From JBBSVE01 sp038233815 (GTDB lineage: Bacteria > Pseudomonadota > Alphaproteobacteria > Rhodobacterales > Rhodobacteraceae), in assembly GCA_038233815.1 (NCBI GenBank), contig JBBSVE010000001.1:1-64000 (forward strand): 64,000 nt of DNA, read 5' to 3'. The notes under the pieces are model-generated. The model was not told the DNA's origin. It saw only the letters and a program-made list of their open reading frames with translations, and searched no databases. Of this stretch, positions 43,684-53,403 are shown in pieces (the stretch's first letter is position 1; the number at the start of each line of letters is the position of its first letter). The position numbers were made by a program, and so were the translations under genes.

Positions 43684-43712
43684 CATATACGCCCTATGTC
43701 GCCGAAGTCCAA
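43684..43712 (-). promoter_or_regulatory. Promoter of the candidate small RNA
   Basis: TTGGAC and TATATG on the minus strand, separated by exactly 17 bp. Each hexamer matches the housekeeping consensus at its most conserved positions (TTG, TATA). Confidence 0.45.
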
Positions 43713-43776
43713 GGCAAAAAAACCTTTCGCGAGGGGAATCTGCCGATTTCGTAACAGGTGCTACACGGAGCCGGGA

Positions 43777-45612
43777 ATGAGCCTGAGAAAGCGGGTTGAT
43801 GCGCCAAGGGCATCGCTCGGGGCCGCCATTGCCCTCTTTCTGGGCGTTTTCTGCGGTCTGGCGCAGGCGGGGCCCGAAAATGGCATAGCTATGTATGGCA
43901 ACCCCGCGTTACCACACGATTTTGTGTCCTTTCCCTATGCCAATCCCGACGCTCCGAAGGGCGGACGCATCGTGCTGGGGGAAACGGGGGGATTCGACTC
44001 GCTCAATCCCTTCATCCTGAAAGGCCGCGCCCCCGCAGAGCTTTCCGCGCTGACGGTGGAGACGCTGATGGTGCGCTCCATCGACGAGCCCTTCACGCTC
44101 TACGGCGCCCTCGCCGAATCGGTGGAGACGGATGCCGCGAGGAGCTACGTCGCCTTCACGCTGAGGGACGGCGCGCGGTTCTCCGACGGCAAGCCGGTGA
44201 CGGTGGAGGATGTGCTCTGGTCCTTCCGCACGCTGGGCACGGCGGGCAGCCCCCCGAATCCGCGCTATTCCGCGACCTGGTCCAAGGTGGCGCGGGCCGA
44301 GCAGACCGGCCCCCGCACGCTGCGTATCACTTTCACGGAGCCGGATCGGGAGTTGCCGCTGATCATGGCCGTGCGCCCGGTGCTGGAAAAGGCGCAGTGG
44401 GGGGGTCGGGATTTCGCAGCGGGCGGGATGGAGGCGCCCATCGGCTCCGGCCCCTACGTCGTGGGCGCGTATGAGGCCGGGCGTTACATCACTTACGTCA
44501 AGAACCCTGACTGGTGGGGCAAGGATCTGCCGGTCAATCGCGGCCGCTGGAACTTCGACACGATCCGCACCGACTATTTCGGCGATGCGGACGTGATGTT
44601 CGAATCGTTCCGCGCCGGTGAGATCACCAGCTACCGGGAGAGCAATGCCGCGAAATGGGTGACGAACTACGATTTCCCCGCCGTCCGGTCTGGCACGATC
44701 GTGATGTCGGAGATCCCCCACCATCGCCCGTCCGGCATCGAGGGCTTCGTGATGAACACCCGTCGCCCGCTCTTCGCCGATTGGCAGGTGCGCGATGCGC
44801 TGATCCTCGCGTTCAATTCGGAACTGGCACAGAGGACGCTCGCGGGGGACGGGGCCCGGCGCATCCAGTCCTATTTCGGCAATTCGGACCTCGGCATGAT
44901 GCCCGGAACGCCCGCGCCGGGTGCCGTTCGGGCGCTGCTGGCGCCCTACGCGGCGGACCTTATCCCCGGCGTGATGGAGGGTTACGCAGTGCCCGTGTCC
45001 GACGGCAGCCGCGCCAACCGCCGGAACCTGCGCGCGGCCACGCGCGAACTGGCGGAGGCGGGCTGGACCAGCGCCGACGGCACGCTGCGGGACAGCCACG
45101 GCACGCCGTTCCGGTTCGAGATCCTGCTGACCAACGGTGCGGCGGAGACCGCCTCCATCGCCGCGATCTATGTCGATGCGCTGAAGCGGCTCGGGATCGA
45201 GGCGCGGATCACGACGGTCGATGCGGCCCAGATGAAGGCCCGGACCGACAGCTACGACTTCGACATGACCTACCTGATCCGCAACATGTCACTGTCGCCC
45301 GGCAACGAGCAGACGCTCTACTGGGGCTCGGACGGCGTCGCCTCTCCCGGCAGCCGCAACCTCATGGGGATGCATGTGCCCGCGGCGGAGGCGATCATTG
45401 CCCACATGCTCCGCGCCATCGACCGGGGCGATTTTGTGACCTCGGTCAAGGCGCTGGACCGGATCCTGACGGCGGGGCGCTATGTGGTACCGTTCTGGTT
45501 CTCCACCGAAGGTCGGATCGCGCATGCGCGCACGCTGCACTACCCCGACCGTATCCCGGTCTATGGCGACTGGCCCGGCTTTCAGCCCGATGTCTGGTGG
45601 TTCGCGCCCTGA
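43777..45612 (+). CDS. ABC transporter solute-binding protein, family 5 (YejA-like)
   Basis: A 611-residue exported protein. Residues 1-31 are a signal peptide (basic SLRKRVDAPR, hydrophobic core, cleavage near AQA). The mature protein is a peptide/nickel-type binding protein (PYANPDAPKGGRIVLGETGGFDSLNPF; RDGARFSDGKPVTVEDVLWSF). GGAG precedes the ATG at 43777. No permease or ATPase gene follows, so it is an orphan receptor here. YejA-type proteins take oligopeptides or peptide-like compounds; the ligand is not evident. The candidate small RNA lies antisense within 175 bp upstream. Confidence 0.87.
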   Translation: MSLRKRVDAPRASLGAAIALFLGVFCGLAQAGPENGIAMYGNPALPHDFVSFPYANPDAPKGGRIVLGETGGFDSLNPFILKGRAPAELSALTVETLMVRSIDEPFTLYGALAESVETDAARSYVAFTLRDGARFSDGKPVTVEDVLWSFRTLGTAGSPPNPRYSATWSKVARAEQTGPRTLRITFTEPDRELPLIMAVRPVLEKAQWGGRDFAAGGMEAPIGSGPYVVGAYEAGRYITYVKNPDWWGKDLPVNRGRWNFDTIRTDYFGDADVMFESFRAGEITSYRESNAAKWVTNYDFPAVRSGTIVMSEIPHHRPSGIEGFVMNTRRPLFADWQVRDALILAFNSELAQRTLAGDGARRIQSYFGNSDLGMMPGTPAPGAVRALLAPYAADLIPGVMEGYAVPVSDGSRANRRNLRAATRELAEAGWTSADGTLRDSHGTPFRFEILLTNGAAETASIAAIYVDALKRLGIEARITTVDAAQMKARTDSYDFDMTYLIRNMSLSPGNEQTLYWGSDGVASPGSRNLMGMHVPAAEAIIAHMLRAIDRGDFVTSVKALDRILTAGRYVVPFWFSTEGRIAHARTLHYPDRIPVYGDWPGFQPDVWWFAP

Positions 45613-45691
45613 GGCCCCGCCTCGTCTGGCCATCCCGGAGCGGCGGCCTTATGGTCTCGGTCTTCCCTACCCACGTCCCCGGTGCCGCCTC

Positions 45692-46333
45692 ATGATTCGC
45701 CTCGACATCTTCTCCGACCCGGTCTGCCCCTGGTGCTATATCGGCAAGGCCCATTTCGACCGGGCGCTGGAGGGACGTGCCGACCATCCGTTCGCGGTCG
45801 AATGGCATCCATTTCAGCTCAATCCCGATATGCCCGAGGGCGGCATGGACCGGCGCGACTATCTGGAGGCGAAGTTCGGCGGCAAGGCAAAGGCGGTGGA
45901 TGTCTATGCCCGCATCGAGGCGGCCGCGAAGGAGGCGGGGGTGGAGATCGATTTTGCCGCCATGACGCGCACCCCGACCACGCTGGACGCGCACCGCCTG
46001 ATCCATTGGGCCGGGCTGGAGGGGCGGCAAGGCGCGGTGGTTTCCGCGCTCTTTCGCGCCTATTTCCGCGACGGGCGCGATATCGGCGACCGGACTGTGC
46101 TGGAGGCGATCGCGACCGCATCCGGCATGGACGGCCCCGTGACGGCGCGCCTTCTGGCGACTGACGCCGACCGTGACGATCTGGCCGCGCGGGATCGGGA
46201 CGCGCGCGCAAAGGGCGTCACCGCGGTGCCGACCTTCCTCGTGGCGCAGCAATATGTGCTGGCGGGCGCGCAGTCGCCGGAGGTCTGGCGCACCGTCATC
46301 GACGAGCTGTCCACGACGGCCGGGCCGGAATGA
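45692..46333 (+). CDS. DsbA family oxidoreductase (FrnE-like)
   Basis: A 213-residue thioredoxin-fold protein with CPWC at residues 12-15 and the FrnE/2-hydroxychromene-carboxylate isomerase layout (IFSDPVCPWCYIGKAHFDRAL; KGVTAVPTFLVAQQYVLAGAQ with the cis-Pro loop). It has no signal peptide, so it acts in the cytoplasm, probably as a thiol-disulfide enzyme or a glutathione-type isomerase. It is translationally coupled to the following exporter gene by an ATGA overlap. Confidence 0.87.
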   Translation: MIRLDIFSDPVCPWCYIGKAHFDRALEGRADHPFAVEWHPFQLNPDMPEGGMDRRDYLEAKFGGKAKAVDVYARIEAAAKEAGVEIDFAAMTRTPTTLDAHRLIHWAGLEGRQGAVVSALFRAYFRDGRDIGDRTVLEAIATASGMDGPVTARLLATDADRDDLAARDRDARAKGVTAVPTFLVAQQYVLAGAQSPEVWRTVIDELSTTAGPE

Positions 46334-47559
46334 CCGCCACCCCGCGCGAGCAGATCCTCATCGCCCACACGCCGAGGCTCGACCCGCGCGAGTTCATCGC
46401 GCTCATCGCCATGCTCTTCGCAACCATCGCCTTCTCCATCGACGCGATGCTGCCCGCCCTGCCCCGGATCGCTGCCGAACTCACGCCGGACGCGCCCAAC
46501 GCGGCGCAACTCATCATCACGAGCTTCGTTCTGGGCATGGGACTCGGCACGCTTGTCGCGGGTCCGCTGTCGGATGCGTTTGGCAGGAAGCGGATCATCG
46601 TCATCGGGGCGGCGCTCTACTGCACCGGGGCGCTGGCCGCGCATTTCGCGCCGACGTTGCCGTCACTGCTGGCCGCCCGCATCGTGATGGGGCTGGGTGC
46701 TGCGGGGCCACGCATCGTCTCGCTGGCTTTGGTGCGCGACCTCTACAAGGGGCGAGAGATGGCGCGGGTCGTGAGCTTCGCCATGATGATCTTTACCCTC
46801 GTGCCCGCTGTGGCACCGCTTCTGGGAACCGCCATCATCGGTGCGTTCGGCTGGCGGTCGATCTTTCTGGCATTCCTCTTCTTCTCCGCCCTTTCAATGG
46901 TCTGGCTCTGCGTCCGCCAGCCGGAGACGCTGCCCGCCCCGCTCCGCCGTCCGCTGGAGGGCGCGCGTCTGTTGGCCGCCCTGCGCGAGGTGCTGTCCAA
47001 CCGCACCATCGTGACCGCCATTGCTGTGCAGACGCTGATTTTCGGCGCGCTCTTCGGAGTGCTGTCCTCCACCCAGTCGATCTTCGATCAGACCTTCGGG
47101 CGCGCGGATACGTTCCCGGTCTGGTTCGCGATGATCGCGCTGATCGCGGGGATGGGGAGCTTTCTCAATGCGCATCTCGTGGGCAGGCTCGGGATGCGGT
47201 GGCTGATCACCACCACGCTGGGGGTGGAGATCGCGCTTTCCGCAACGATGGCGCTGATGACCGGCTTGGACCTCTGGCCCGAGGCAATGGCGTTCCCCGC
47301 GTTCCTTTTGTGGATGGTCAGCCTGTTTGCGATGACGGGCCTGACGCTCGGCAACCTCAACGCTCTGGCGCTGGAGCCTGTGGGCCACATCGCCGGCATG
47401 GCGGCCAGCGTCACGGGGTCGATCTCCACCGTGCTGGCGGTCGGTCTGGCGGCACCCCTCGGCCTCGCCTTCGACGGCACGCCGGAGCCGCTGGCCATCG
47501 GCGTGACGGTGCTGACCGTGGTTGCGTTTCTTCTGATGCGGTCGATGCCGCGAAGTTGA
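46330..47559 (+). CDS. Bcr/CflA family MFS drug exporter
   Basis: A 409-residue major facilitator with about twelve hydrophobic segments. The loop 2-3 motif GPLSDAFGRKRIIVIGAALY and FSIDAMLPALPRIAAEL in helix 1 are typical of the Bcr/CflA branch of H+ antiporters. A soluble N-terminus of about 20 residues precedes helix 1. It overlaps the DsbA-like gene by 4 bp and converges with mfd (5 bp between stop codons). The substrate is unknown. Confidence 0.87.
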   Translation: MTATPREQILIAHTPRLDPREFIALIAMLFATIAFSIDAMLPALPRIAAELTPDAPNAAQLIITSFVLGMGLGTLVAGPLSDAFGRKRIIVIGAALYCTGALAAHFAPTLPSLLAARIVMGLGAAGPRIVSLALVRDLYKGREMARVVSFAMMIFTLVPAVAPLLGTAIIGAFGWRSIFLAFLFFSALSMVWLCVRQPETLPAPLRRPLEGARLLAALREVLSNRTIVTAIAVQTLIFGALFGVLSSTQSIFDQTFGRADTFPVWFAMIALIAGMGSFLNAHLVGRLGMRWLITTTLGVEIALSATMALMTGLDLWPEAMAFPAFLLWMVSLFAMTGLTLGNLNALALEPVGHIAGMAASVTGSISTVLAVGLAAPLGLAFDGTPEPLAIGVTVLTVVAFLLMRSMPRS

Positions 47560-47564
47560 GCGGT

Positions 47565-50500
47565 TCAGGCCTTCTCGGCCCGCCGCGCCTCCGCCAGATC
47601 CTTCGCGATCCCGAACGCGCCCTTGATCCGGGCGCCTTCGGTCTTCCAGTCGGCCAGCAGCACGATCTTGTTGCCTGACACGCGGGCATCCGGTTGCGCC
47701 TTGATGAAATCGACGAGGCCTGCGGGATTGGCGAACTTGTCCTGATGGAACTGCACGGTCGCCCCCTTTGGCCCCGCGTCGAGCCGCGCGATCCCCGCCC
47801 GCTTGCACATCGCCTTGATACGGACGACCTGCAGCAACGTGTTGACCTCCTTCGGCACCGGGCCGAAGCGGTCGATCAGTTCGGCGGCGAATCCCTCCAG
47901 CTCCACCTTCGTCGAAAGGTTGGAAAGCCTGCGGTAGAGCCCCAGCCGCAGATCCAGATCCGGGACGTAAGCCTCCGGGATCAGCACTGGCACGCCGAGG
48001 TTCAGGTTCGGCGCCCACTGGTCGTCAACCTCCGCCAGCCCGCCGAGCTCGCCCGAGCGGAGCTTGGCGATCGTATCCTCCAGCATCGACTGGTAAAGCT
48101 CGTAGCCCACCTCCTTGATATGCCCCGACTGTTCTTCGCCCAGCAAATTCCCAGCACCCCGCAGATCGAGATCGTGCGAGGCGAGGTTGAACCCCGCGCC
48201 CAGGCTGTCGAGGCTGCCCAGCAGCCGAAGCCGCTTCAACGCCTGCGGGGTCAGCGGCACGCGCGGCTTGGTGGTGAGGTAGCAATAGGCCCGGGTTTTG
48301 GCGCGCCCCACGCGGCCCCGGATCTGGTAGAGCTGGCTCAGCCCGAACATGTCCGGGCGGTGCACGATCATCGTGTTGGCGGTGGGGATGTCGAGGCCCG
48401 ATTCCACGATAGAGGTGGCCACCAGCACATCCGCCTTGCCGTCGTAAAAATCGTTCATTCGCGCGTCGAGATCATTCGCCGCAAGCTGTCCGTGCGCCAC
48501 GAGGTAGCTGACCTCCGGCACCTGGGTTTTCAGGAAATCCTCCACGAATGGCAGGTCGGAGATGCGCGGCACGACATAGAACGACTGCCCGCCCCGGTAG
48601 CGTTCGCGCAGCAAGGCCTCGCGGATCGTGACCGTGTCGAACTCGGCTACATAGGTGCGGATCGCAAGCCGGTCGACCGGCGGCGTCGCGATGATGGAGA
48701 GGTCGCGCACGCCCGTGAGGCTCAGTTGAAGCGTCCGCGGGATCGGGGTCGCGGTAAGCGTCAGGACATGGACCTCGGCCCGCATCTCTTTCAACCGCTC
48801 CTTGTGGGAGACGCCGAAATGCTGCTCCTCGTCGATCACCAGAAGGCCGAGGTTCTTGAACCGGTTGCCCTTGGCAAAGACTGCATGGGTGCCGACGACG
48901 ATATCGACCGATCCATCCGCCAGCCCCACGCGGGTCGCGGCGGCATCCTTTGCCGTAACAAACCGCGACAATGGGCGGATGTTGATGGGAAATCCGCGAA
49001 ACCGCTCAGCGAAAGCGCGGAAATGCTGGCGCGCCAGAAGCGTCGTGGGGCAGACCACCGCGACCTGCATTCCAGACAGCGCCGCCACGAAGGCGGCGCG
49101 CATCGCCACCTCGGTCTTGCCGAAGCCCACGTCGCCCACGATCAGCCGGTCCATCGGCGATCCCGCCTCCAGATCCGTCATCACGTCGGCGATGGCGGAG
49201 AGTTGGTCTTCCGTCTCCGTATAGGGGAACCGGGCGGCAAACGCTTCCCACATCGCGTGGGGCGCGTCGAGGATCGGCGCTTTTCTCAGCAGCCGTTCGG
49301 CGGCGATCCGCATCAGGCGCTCCGCGATCTCGCGGATGCGGGCCTTCAGCTTAGCCTTCTTCGCCTGCCACGCACCGCCGCCCAGACGGTCGAGCAAGCC
49401 GTCCTCATGCCCGTAACGGCTCAGAAGTTCGATATTCTCCACCGGCAGGTAAAGCTTCGCGCTCTCGGCATATTCGATGGCGAGACATTCGTGCGCGGCC
49501 CCCAGCGCCGTGATCGTCTCCAGCCCGTGATAGCGCCCGACACCGTGCTCCACATGGACCACCAGATCGCCGGGCGACAGCGTTTCCACGTCGCGCAGGA
49601 AATTCTCGGCCTTCCGGCGGCGGCGCGGTTTCGTCACCATCCGGTCGCCCAGAACGTCCTGTTCGGAGATTACCGCAAGTCCCGGTGCGGTGAAGCCGGC
49701 CTCCAGCGGCCAGATCAGCAGCGACAGGCCGCCCTTGCCATCGGGCAGATCGCGCAGGTCTGCGCGCTCGATGAAACCTTCCACGCCCTCGTCGGCCAGA
49801 AGCCCGCCCAGCCGTTCCCGCGCGCCTTCGGACCAGCTGGCGATGACCACCTGTCCATCCTTGCGCAGTGCGCGAAGATGATCCGACAGCGCCTTGAAGA
49901 GGCTCACATTCTCCTGCTGGCGCTCGGGTGCAAAGCTGCGCCCGATGCGGCCGCCTGCATCCAGCACGCCTGGCCCCGGCGATTGCGCCAGCGGCGACAT
50001 CTGGATGACGCGGAGCCCCTCCAGCGCCGCAGCCCACGCCGCATCGTCGAGATAGAGCAGCCCCGGCTCCACCGGCTTGTAGACCGTGTCCTGCCGGCCG
50101 CGGGCCGCCGACGCCTCCCGCCGCGCGTCATACTGGTCGTCGATCCCCTCCCAGCGCGCGACGCGGGCCGGTTCGACCTGATCGTCGAGCATCACGCAAG
50201 CGTCGGGGAGGTAGTCGAACACCGTCTCCAGTCGGTCATGGAAGAAGGGCAGCCAATGCTCCATCCCCTGATGCTTGCGCCCCGCGCTCACCGCCTCGTA
50301 GAGCGGATCGTCCGACCCGCCCGCGCCGAACGCGACGCGGTAATTCTGCCGGAAGCGGGCGATCGCGGCATCGTCGAGGATCACCTCGGACACCGGCGCG
50401 AAGTCGATGGATTTCAGCTTTTCCACGGTGCGCTGGGTCTCGGGGTCGAACCGCCGCGCGCCGTCCAGCACGTCGCCGAACAAATCGAGCCGGACCGGCC

Positions 50501-51020
50501 CCCCCGGTCCCGGCGGATAGATGTCGATGATCCCGCCCCGGATCGCATAATCGCCCGGCTCTGCCACCGTCGTGCTCGGCGTGAAGCCCATTCGCGTGAG
50601 GAACCCGCGCAGCCGCGCCTCATCCACCCGGTCGCCCACATGGGCGGAGAAGGCCGCATCGCGCAGCACGTCGCGCGTGGGCAGCCGCTGGGTCGCGGCA
50701 TTGAGCGTCGTCAGCAGGACCAGCGGGCCCCGCATCCCCTCCGCCAGGGCCGCGAGGGTCGCCATCCTGCGCGATACGATGTCGGGGTTGGGCGACACGC
50801 GGTCGAACGGCAGACAGTCCCACGCGGGAAGCTCCAGCACCGCGAGACCCGGCGCAACCACGGCCAGCGAGGCGCGCGTCGCCTCCAGCCGTTTGTCGTC
50901 GCGGGCCACATGGATGACCGGCGCGCCGCGCGCGGCCTCGCGCGCGATCAGGATCGCGTCGAACCCCTCCGGCGCACCGCCGAGCGTGATCCGCGTGCCT
51001 GCCATCTTGCCATCCATCAT
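47565..51020 (-). CDS. mfd: Transcription-repair coupling factor Mfd
   Basis: A 1151-residue DNA translocase that removes stalled RNA polymerase and recruits UvrA. The N-terminal UvrB-like region is followed by the RNA-polymerase-interaction domain (LSPGDLVVHVEHGVGRYHGLE), then the RecG-like motor with Walker A DVGFGKTEVAMRAAF, the DEEQ box (LLVIDEEQHFGVSHKERL), and the TRG region (DMFGLSQLYQIRGRVGR). The length equals that of the family. ATGs at 51020, 51017 and 51005 compete; the first is used. Confidence 0.95.
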   Translation of the reverse strand: MMDGKMAGTRITLGGAPEGFDAILIAREAARGAPVIHVARDDKRLEATRASLAVVAPGLAVLELPAWDCLPFDRVSPNPDIVSRRMATLAALAEGMRGPLVLLTTLNAATQRLPTRDVLRDAAFSAHVGDRVDEARLRGFLTRMGFTPSTTVAEPGDYAIRGGIIDIYPPGPGGPVRLDLFGDVLDGARRFDPETQRTVEKLKSIDFAPVSEVILDDAAIARFRQNYRVAFGAGGSDDPLYEAVSAGRKHQGMEHWLPFFHDRLETVFDYLPDACVMLDDQVEPARVARWEGIDDQYDARREASAARGRQDTVYKPVEPGLLYLDDAAWAAALEGLRVIQMSPLAQSPGPGVLDAGGRIGRSFAPERQQENVSLFKALSDHLRALRKDGQVVIASWSEGARERLGGLLADEGVEGFIERADLRDLPDGKGGLSLLIWPLEAGFTAPGLAVISEQDVLGDRMVTKPRRRRKAENFLRDVETLSPGDLVVHVEHGVGRYHGLETITALGAAHECLAIEYAESAKLYLPVENIELLSRYGHEDGLLDRLGGGAWQAKKAKLKARIREIAERLMRIAAERLLRKAPILDAPHAMWEAFAARFPYTETEDQLSAIADVMTDLEAGSPMDRLIVGDVGFGKTEVAMRAAFVAALSGMQVAVVCPTTLLARQHFRAFAERFRGFPINIRPLSRFVTAKDAAATRVGLADGSVDIVVGTHAVFAKGNRFKNLGLLVIDEEQHFGVSHKERLKEMRAEVHVLTLTATPIPRTLQLSLTGVRDLSIIATPPVDRLAIRTYVAEFDTVTIREALLRERYRGGQSFYVVPRISDLPFVEDFLKTQVPEVSYLVAHGQLAANDLDARMNDFYDGKADVLVATSIVESGLDIPTANTMIVHRPDMFGLSQLYQIRGRVGRAKTRAYCYLTTKPRVPLTPQALKRLRLLGSLDSLGAGFNLASHDLDLRGAGNLLGEEQSGHIKEVGYELYQSMLEDTIAKLRSGELGGLAEVDDQWAPNLNLGVPVLIPEAYVPDLDLRLGLYRRLSNLSTKVELEGFAAELIDRFGPVPKEVNTLLQVVRIKAMCKRAGIARLDAGPKGATVQFHQDKFANPAGLVDFIKAQPDARVSGNKIVLLADWKTEGARIKGAFGIAKDLAEARRAEKA

Positions 51021-51035
51021 CCTGCGCGCCTCATC

Positions 51036-51557
51036 TCAGACCGCCCCGAACGCGAGATTGTGCCACATCCCCCAGAGGGCTGTGACGAAGATGGAGATCA
51101 TTCCGATGGCCTGCACGGTGATCCGGTGCCGCCCGAGGATATCGGCAATCTCGCCCGCCCCGTAGCCGCCAGCGTCGATGGCCCGCGCGGCGCGCAGGCT
51201 CAGCGCACCCACGATCGTCATCGGCACCGCAAGCAGAAAGAAAGCCTGCGCGATCTCAATGCCGTAGAGAAAGCCCAAAAGCCCGAGCAGCGTCAGCGCG
51301 AACGCCACCACCCCCACCAGCCACAGCCCCGCCACGGGGCCGATCCGCACGATACGGCGCACGTTGAGCGCGGTCATCGCCACCATGTCGTCGGCCGCCT
51401 GCCCGCCATGCCGCCGCGCCTCGGTCACCATGTCGTAAGGCACGCCAAGCACCCAATGGCTCAACGACGACCACAGCACCGCAAGCGAGATCCAGAACCA
51501 GAGGTTGGAAAAGGACCGCAGGTCGATCGTCGCGAATATCGTCTTCGTCACGTCCAA
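51036..51557 (-). CDS. Four-span membrane protein of unknown function
   Basis: A 173-residue protein with four hydrophobic segments (about 17-37, 72-92, 95-122 with a short break, 145-165) and a cytosolic loop between the first two (YDMVTEARRHGGQAADDMVAM). No catalytic motif is recognised. Similar proteins occur upstream of mfd in related bacteria and have sometimes been called SufBCD components, which nothing in this sequence supports. It precedes mfd by 15 bp and is probably co-transcribed with it; it is divergent from hemB. Confidence 0.75.
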   Translation of the reverse strand: MDVTKTIFATIDLRSFSNLWFWISLAVLWSSLSHWVLGVPYDMVTEARRHGGQAADDMVAMTALNVRRIVRIGPVAGLWLVGVVAFALTLLGLLGFLYGIEIAQAFFLLAVPMTIVGALSLRAARAIDAGGYGAGEIADILGRHRITVQAIGMISIFVTALWGMWHNLAFGAV

Positions 51558-51711
51558 GCGTCGGTTCCGCCCTCACATCCGCGGCCCGGACCGGACCTCT
51601 ATCCCGCCCTTGAGCACCGGGCGTTTCCATGGCAGGCAGAGCCTTGCTGCGCAAGCCCCCCGGATGCCATGGTGCCGGGCGCTGCAGACGCCGCCGCACA
51701 GGACCCGCCCC

Positions 51712-52719
51712 ATGAGCCTCACGATCCCGTCCGCCCCATTCCCCGCCGCCCGCTTCCGCCGTCTGCGCCGCACCGATGCGCTGCGCCGCTTGGCACAGGA
51801 AAACGTGCTGAGCGTCAACGACCTGATCTGGCCGGTCTTCGTGACCGAAGGCGAGCGGGTCAGCGATCCGGTCACCTCCATGCCCGGCGTGGCACGCCAG
51901 TCCATCGACAACGTGGTCCGCCGGGCGGAGGAGGCGGCATCGCTCGGCATCCCCGCGATCTGCCTCTTTCCCTACACCGATCCCGACCTCAGGACGGAAA
52001 CCTGCGAGGAGGCGTGGAACCCCGAGAACCTCATCAACCGCGCGATCCGGGCGATCAAGGCCCGCGTGCCGGAGGTTGCGGTGATGACCGACATCGCGCT
52101 CGACCCCTATAATGCGCTGGGCCATGACGGGCTGGTGCAGGACGGGCTGATCGTGAACGACGAGACGGTGGAGGCGCTGGTCCGCATGGCGGTGGCGCAG
52201 GCGGACGCAGGCGCCGACATCCTCGGCCCCTCCGACATGATGGACGGCCGCATCGGGGCGATGCGCAGCGCGCTGGAGGCTGCGGGCCACCGGGACGTAG
52301 CGATCCTGAGCTATGCGGCGAAATACGCCTCTGCCTTTTACGGTCCGTTCCGGGATGCGGTGGGGGCGGGCACGCGGCTTGTCGGGGACAAAAAGACCTA
52401 CCAGATGAACCCCGCCAATTCAGACGAGGCGCTGCGGCTTGTTGCGCGCGATCTGGCGGAGGGGGCTGACATGGTGATGGTGAAGCCCGGGATGCCCTAT
52501 CTCGACATCGTGCGGCGGGTGAAGGATCGCTTCGGCGCGCCGACCTCCGCCTATCAGGTGTCGGGCGAATATGCGATGTTGCGGGCGGCGGCGCAGAACG
52601 GCTGGATCGACGGCGAGCGCGCCATGGTTGAAAGCCTGATCGCGTTTCGCCGGGCAGGGTGCGATGCAGTGCTGACCTATTTCGCCGCCGATATGGCGCG
52701 CCTTTTGCGCGACGGCTGA
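51712..52719 (+). CDS. hemB: Delta-aminolevulinic acid dehydratase (porphobilinogen synthase)
   Basis: A 335-residue enzyme joining two aminolevulinate molecules to porphobilinogen in heme synthesis. The Schiff-base lysines are in SYAAKYASAFYGPFRDA and VMVKPGMPYLD. The segment TDIALDPYNALGHDG lacks the cysteines that bind catalytic zinc in other HemB proteins, which marks the Mg-dependent type usual in alphaproteobacteria. The start at 51712 agrees with the normal N-terminus; an in-frame extension to 51505 would overlap the divergent gene. Confidence 0.95.
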   Translation: MSLTIPSAPFPAARFRRLRRTDALRRLAQENVLSVNDLIWPVFVTEGERVSDPVTSMPGVARQSIDNVVRRAEEAASLGIPAICLFPYTDPDLRTETCEEAWNPENLINRAIRAIKARVPEVAVMTDIALDPYNALGHDGLVQDGLIVNDETVEALVRMAVAQADAGADILGPSDMMDGRIGAMRSALEAAGHRDVAILSYAAKYASAFYGPFRDAVGAGTRLVGDKKTYQMNPANSDEALRLVARDLAEGADMVMVKPGMPYLDIVRRVKDRFGAPTSAYQVSGEYAMLRAAAQNGWIDGERAMVESLIAFRRAGCDAVLTYFAADMARLLRDG

Positions 52720-52847
52720 AGGCCGCCCCCGGCGCCTGCGAAACGGATGACAGTGCCGCGCTTTCGGGCTATGGTTGCTCCCGGGGCGCCGCAGAGCGTC
52801 CGGTGAGGCGCTGGCCCGATGGGGCCGTATCGGAGACGGGCAAAGAC

Positions 52848-53402
52848 ATGACCACAATGAACAGGCGCGCCTTCGTCGGTGCGGGCGGCATGACGGTATT
52901 TCTGGCTGGGTGCGGCAATGGTGTGGGCGGCTCCGGCCCCGCGCGGATCGACGCGCGGGTGGATGCCACTCGGAACTACCTCTTTTCGCGCTATCCCGGC
53001 ACGCGCGATCTCGCCGCGAAATCCAAAGGCGTGCTTTACATGCCGCTTATCACCGAAGCGGGCTTTGGGATCGGCGGCGCCTACGGGCAAGGCGCGCTCC
53101 GCATCAACAACGTGACGGTGGACTATTACTCTGCCACGCGTGCCACGATCGGCTTCCAGATCGGCGCGCAGCAATATGCCCATGCGCTGTTCTTCCTGAC
53201 AGAGGATGCGCTGGGCGAGTTCCGCCGCTCGCAAGGTTGGGCGGTCGGCGCGGACGTGCGCTACGCCACGCCGGAGCAAGGCCAGTCACTGGGCAAGGAC
53301 ACGACCGAATTGCAGCCGGTCGTGGCGCTGGTTTTCGGGCAATCGGGGCTGATCGCGGGGGCGACGCTCGGCGGCGTCAAATACTCCCGGATCATTCCCT
53401 AA
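52848..53402 (+). CDS. SYLF/YSC84 domain lipoprotein
   Basis: A 184-residue exported lipoprotein. The N-terminus RRAFVGAGGMTVFLAGC is a lipoprotein signal with the lipid-modified Cys22; the RR pair raises the possibility of Tat export. The rest is the SYLF domain (SKGVLYMPLITEAGFGIGGAYGQGAL). SYLF domains bind lipids in eukaryotes; the bacterial role is not established. ATG 52848 is preferred, with 52857 as an alternative. It converges with the dehydrogenase gene (1 bp between stop codons). Confidence 0.85.
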   Translation: MTTMNRRAFVGAGGMTVFLAGCGNGVGGSGPARIDARVDATRNYLFSRYPGTRDLAAKSKGVLYMPLITEAGFGIGGAYGQGALRINNVTVDYYSATRATIGFQIGAQQYAHALFFLTEDALGEFRRSQGWAVGADVRYATPEQGQSLGKDTTELQPVVALVFGQSGLIAGATLGGVKYSRIIP

Positions 53403-53403
53403 G

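Noticed and set aside
51036..51557. Naming the four-span protein a SufBCD component
   Set aside because: There is no iron-sulfur or Suf-like motif and no suf gene nearby; the label appears to be inherited annotation.
47694..52112. A 1472-codon open frame on the plus strand, antisense to mfd and neighbours
   Set aside because: It reads as low-complexity Arg/His/Gln/Asp-rich sequence without any domain, while mfd and the other genes on the opposite strand are complete. Long antisense frames are expected at this GC content.
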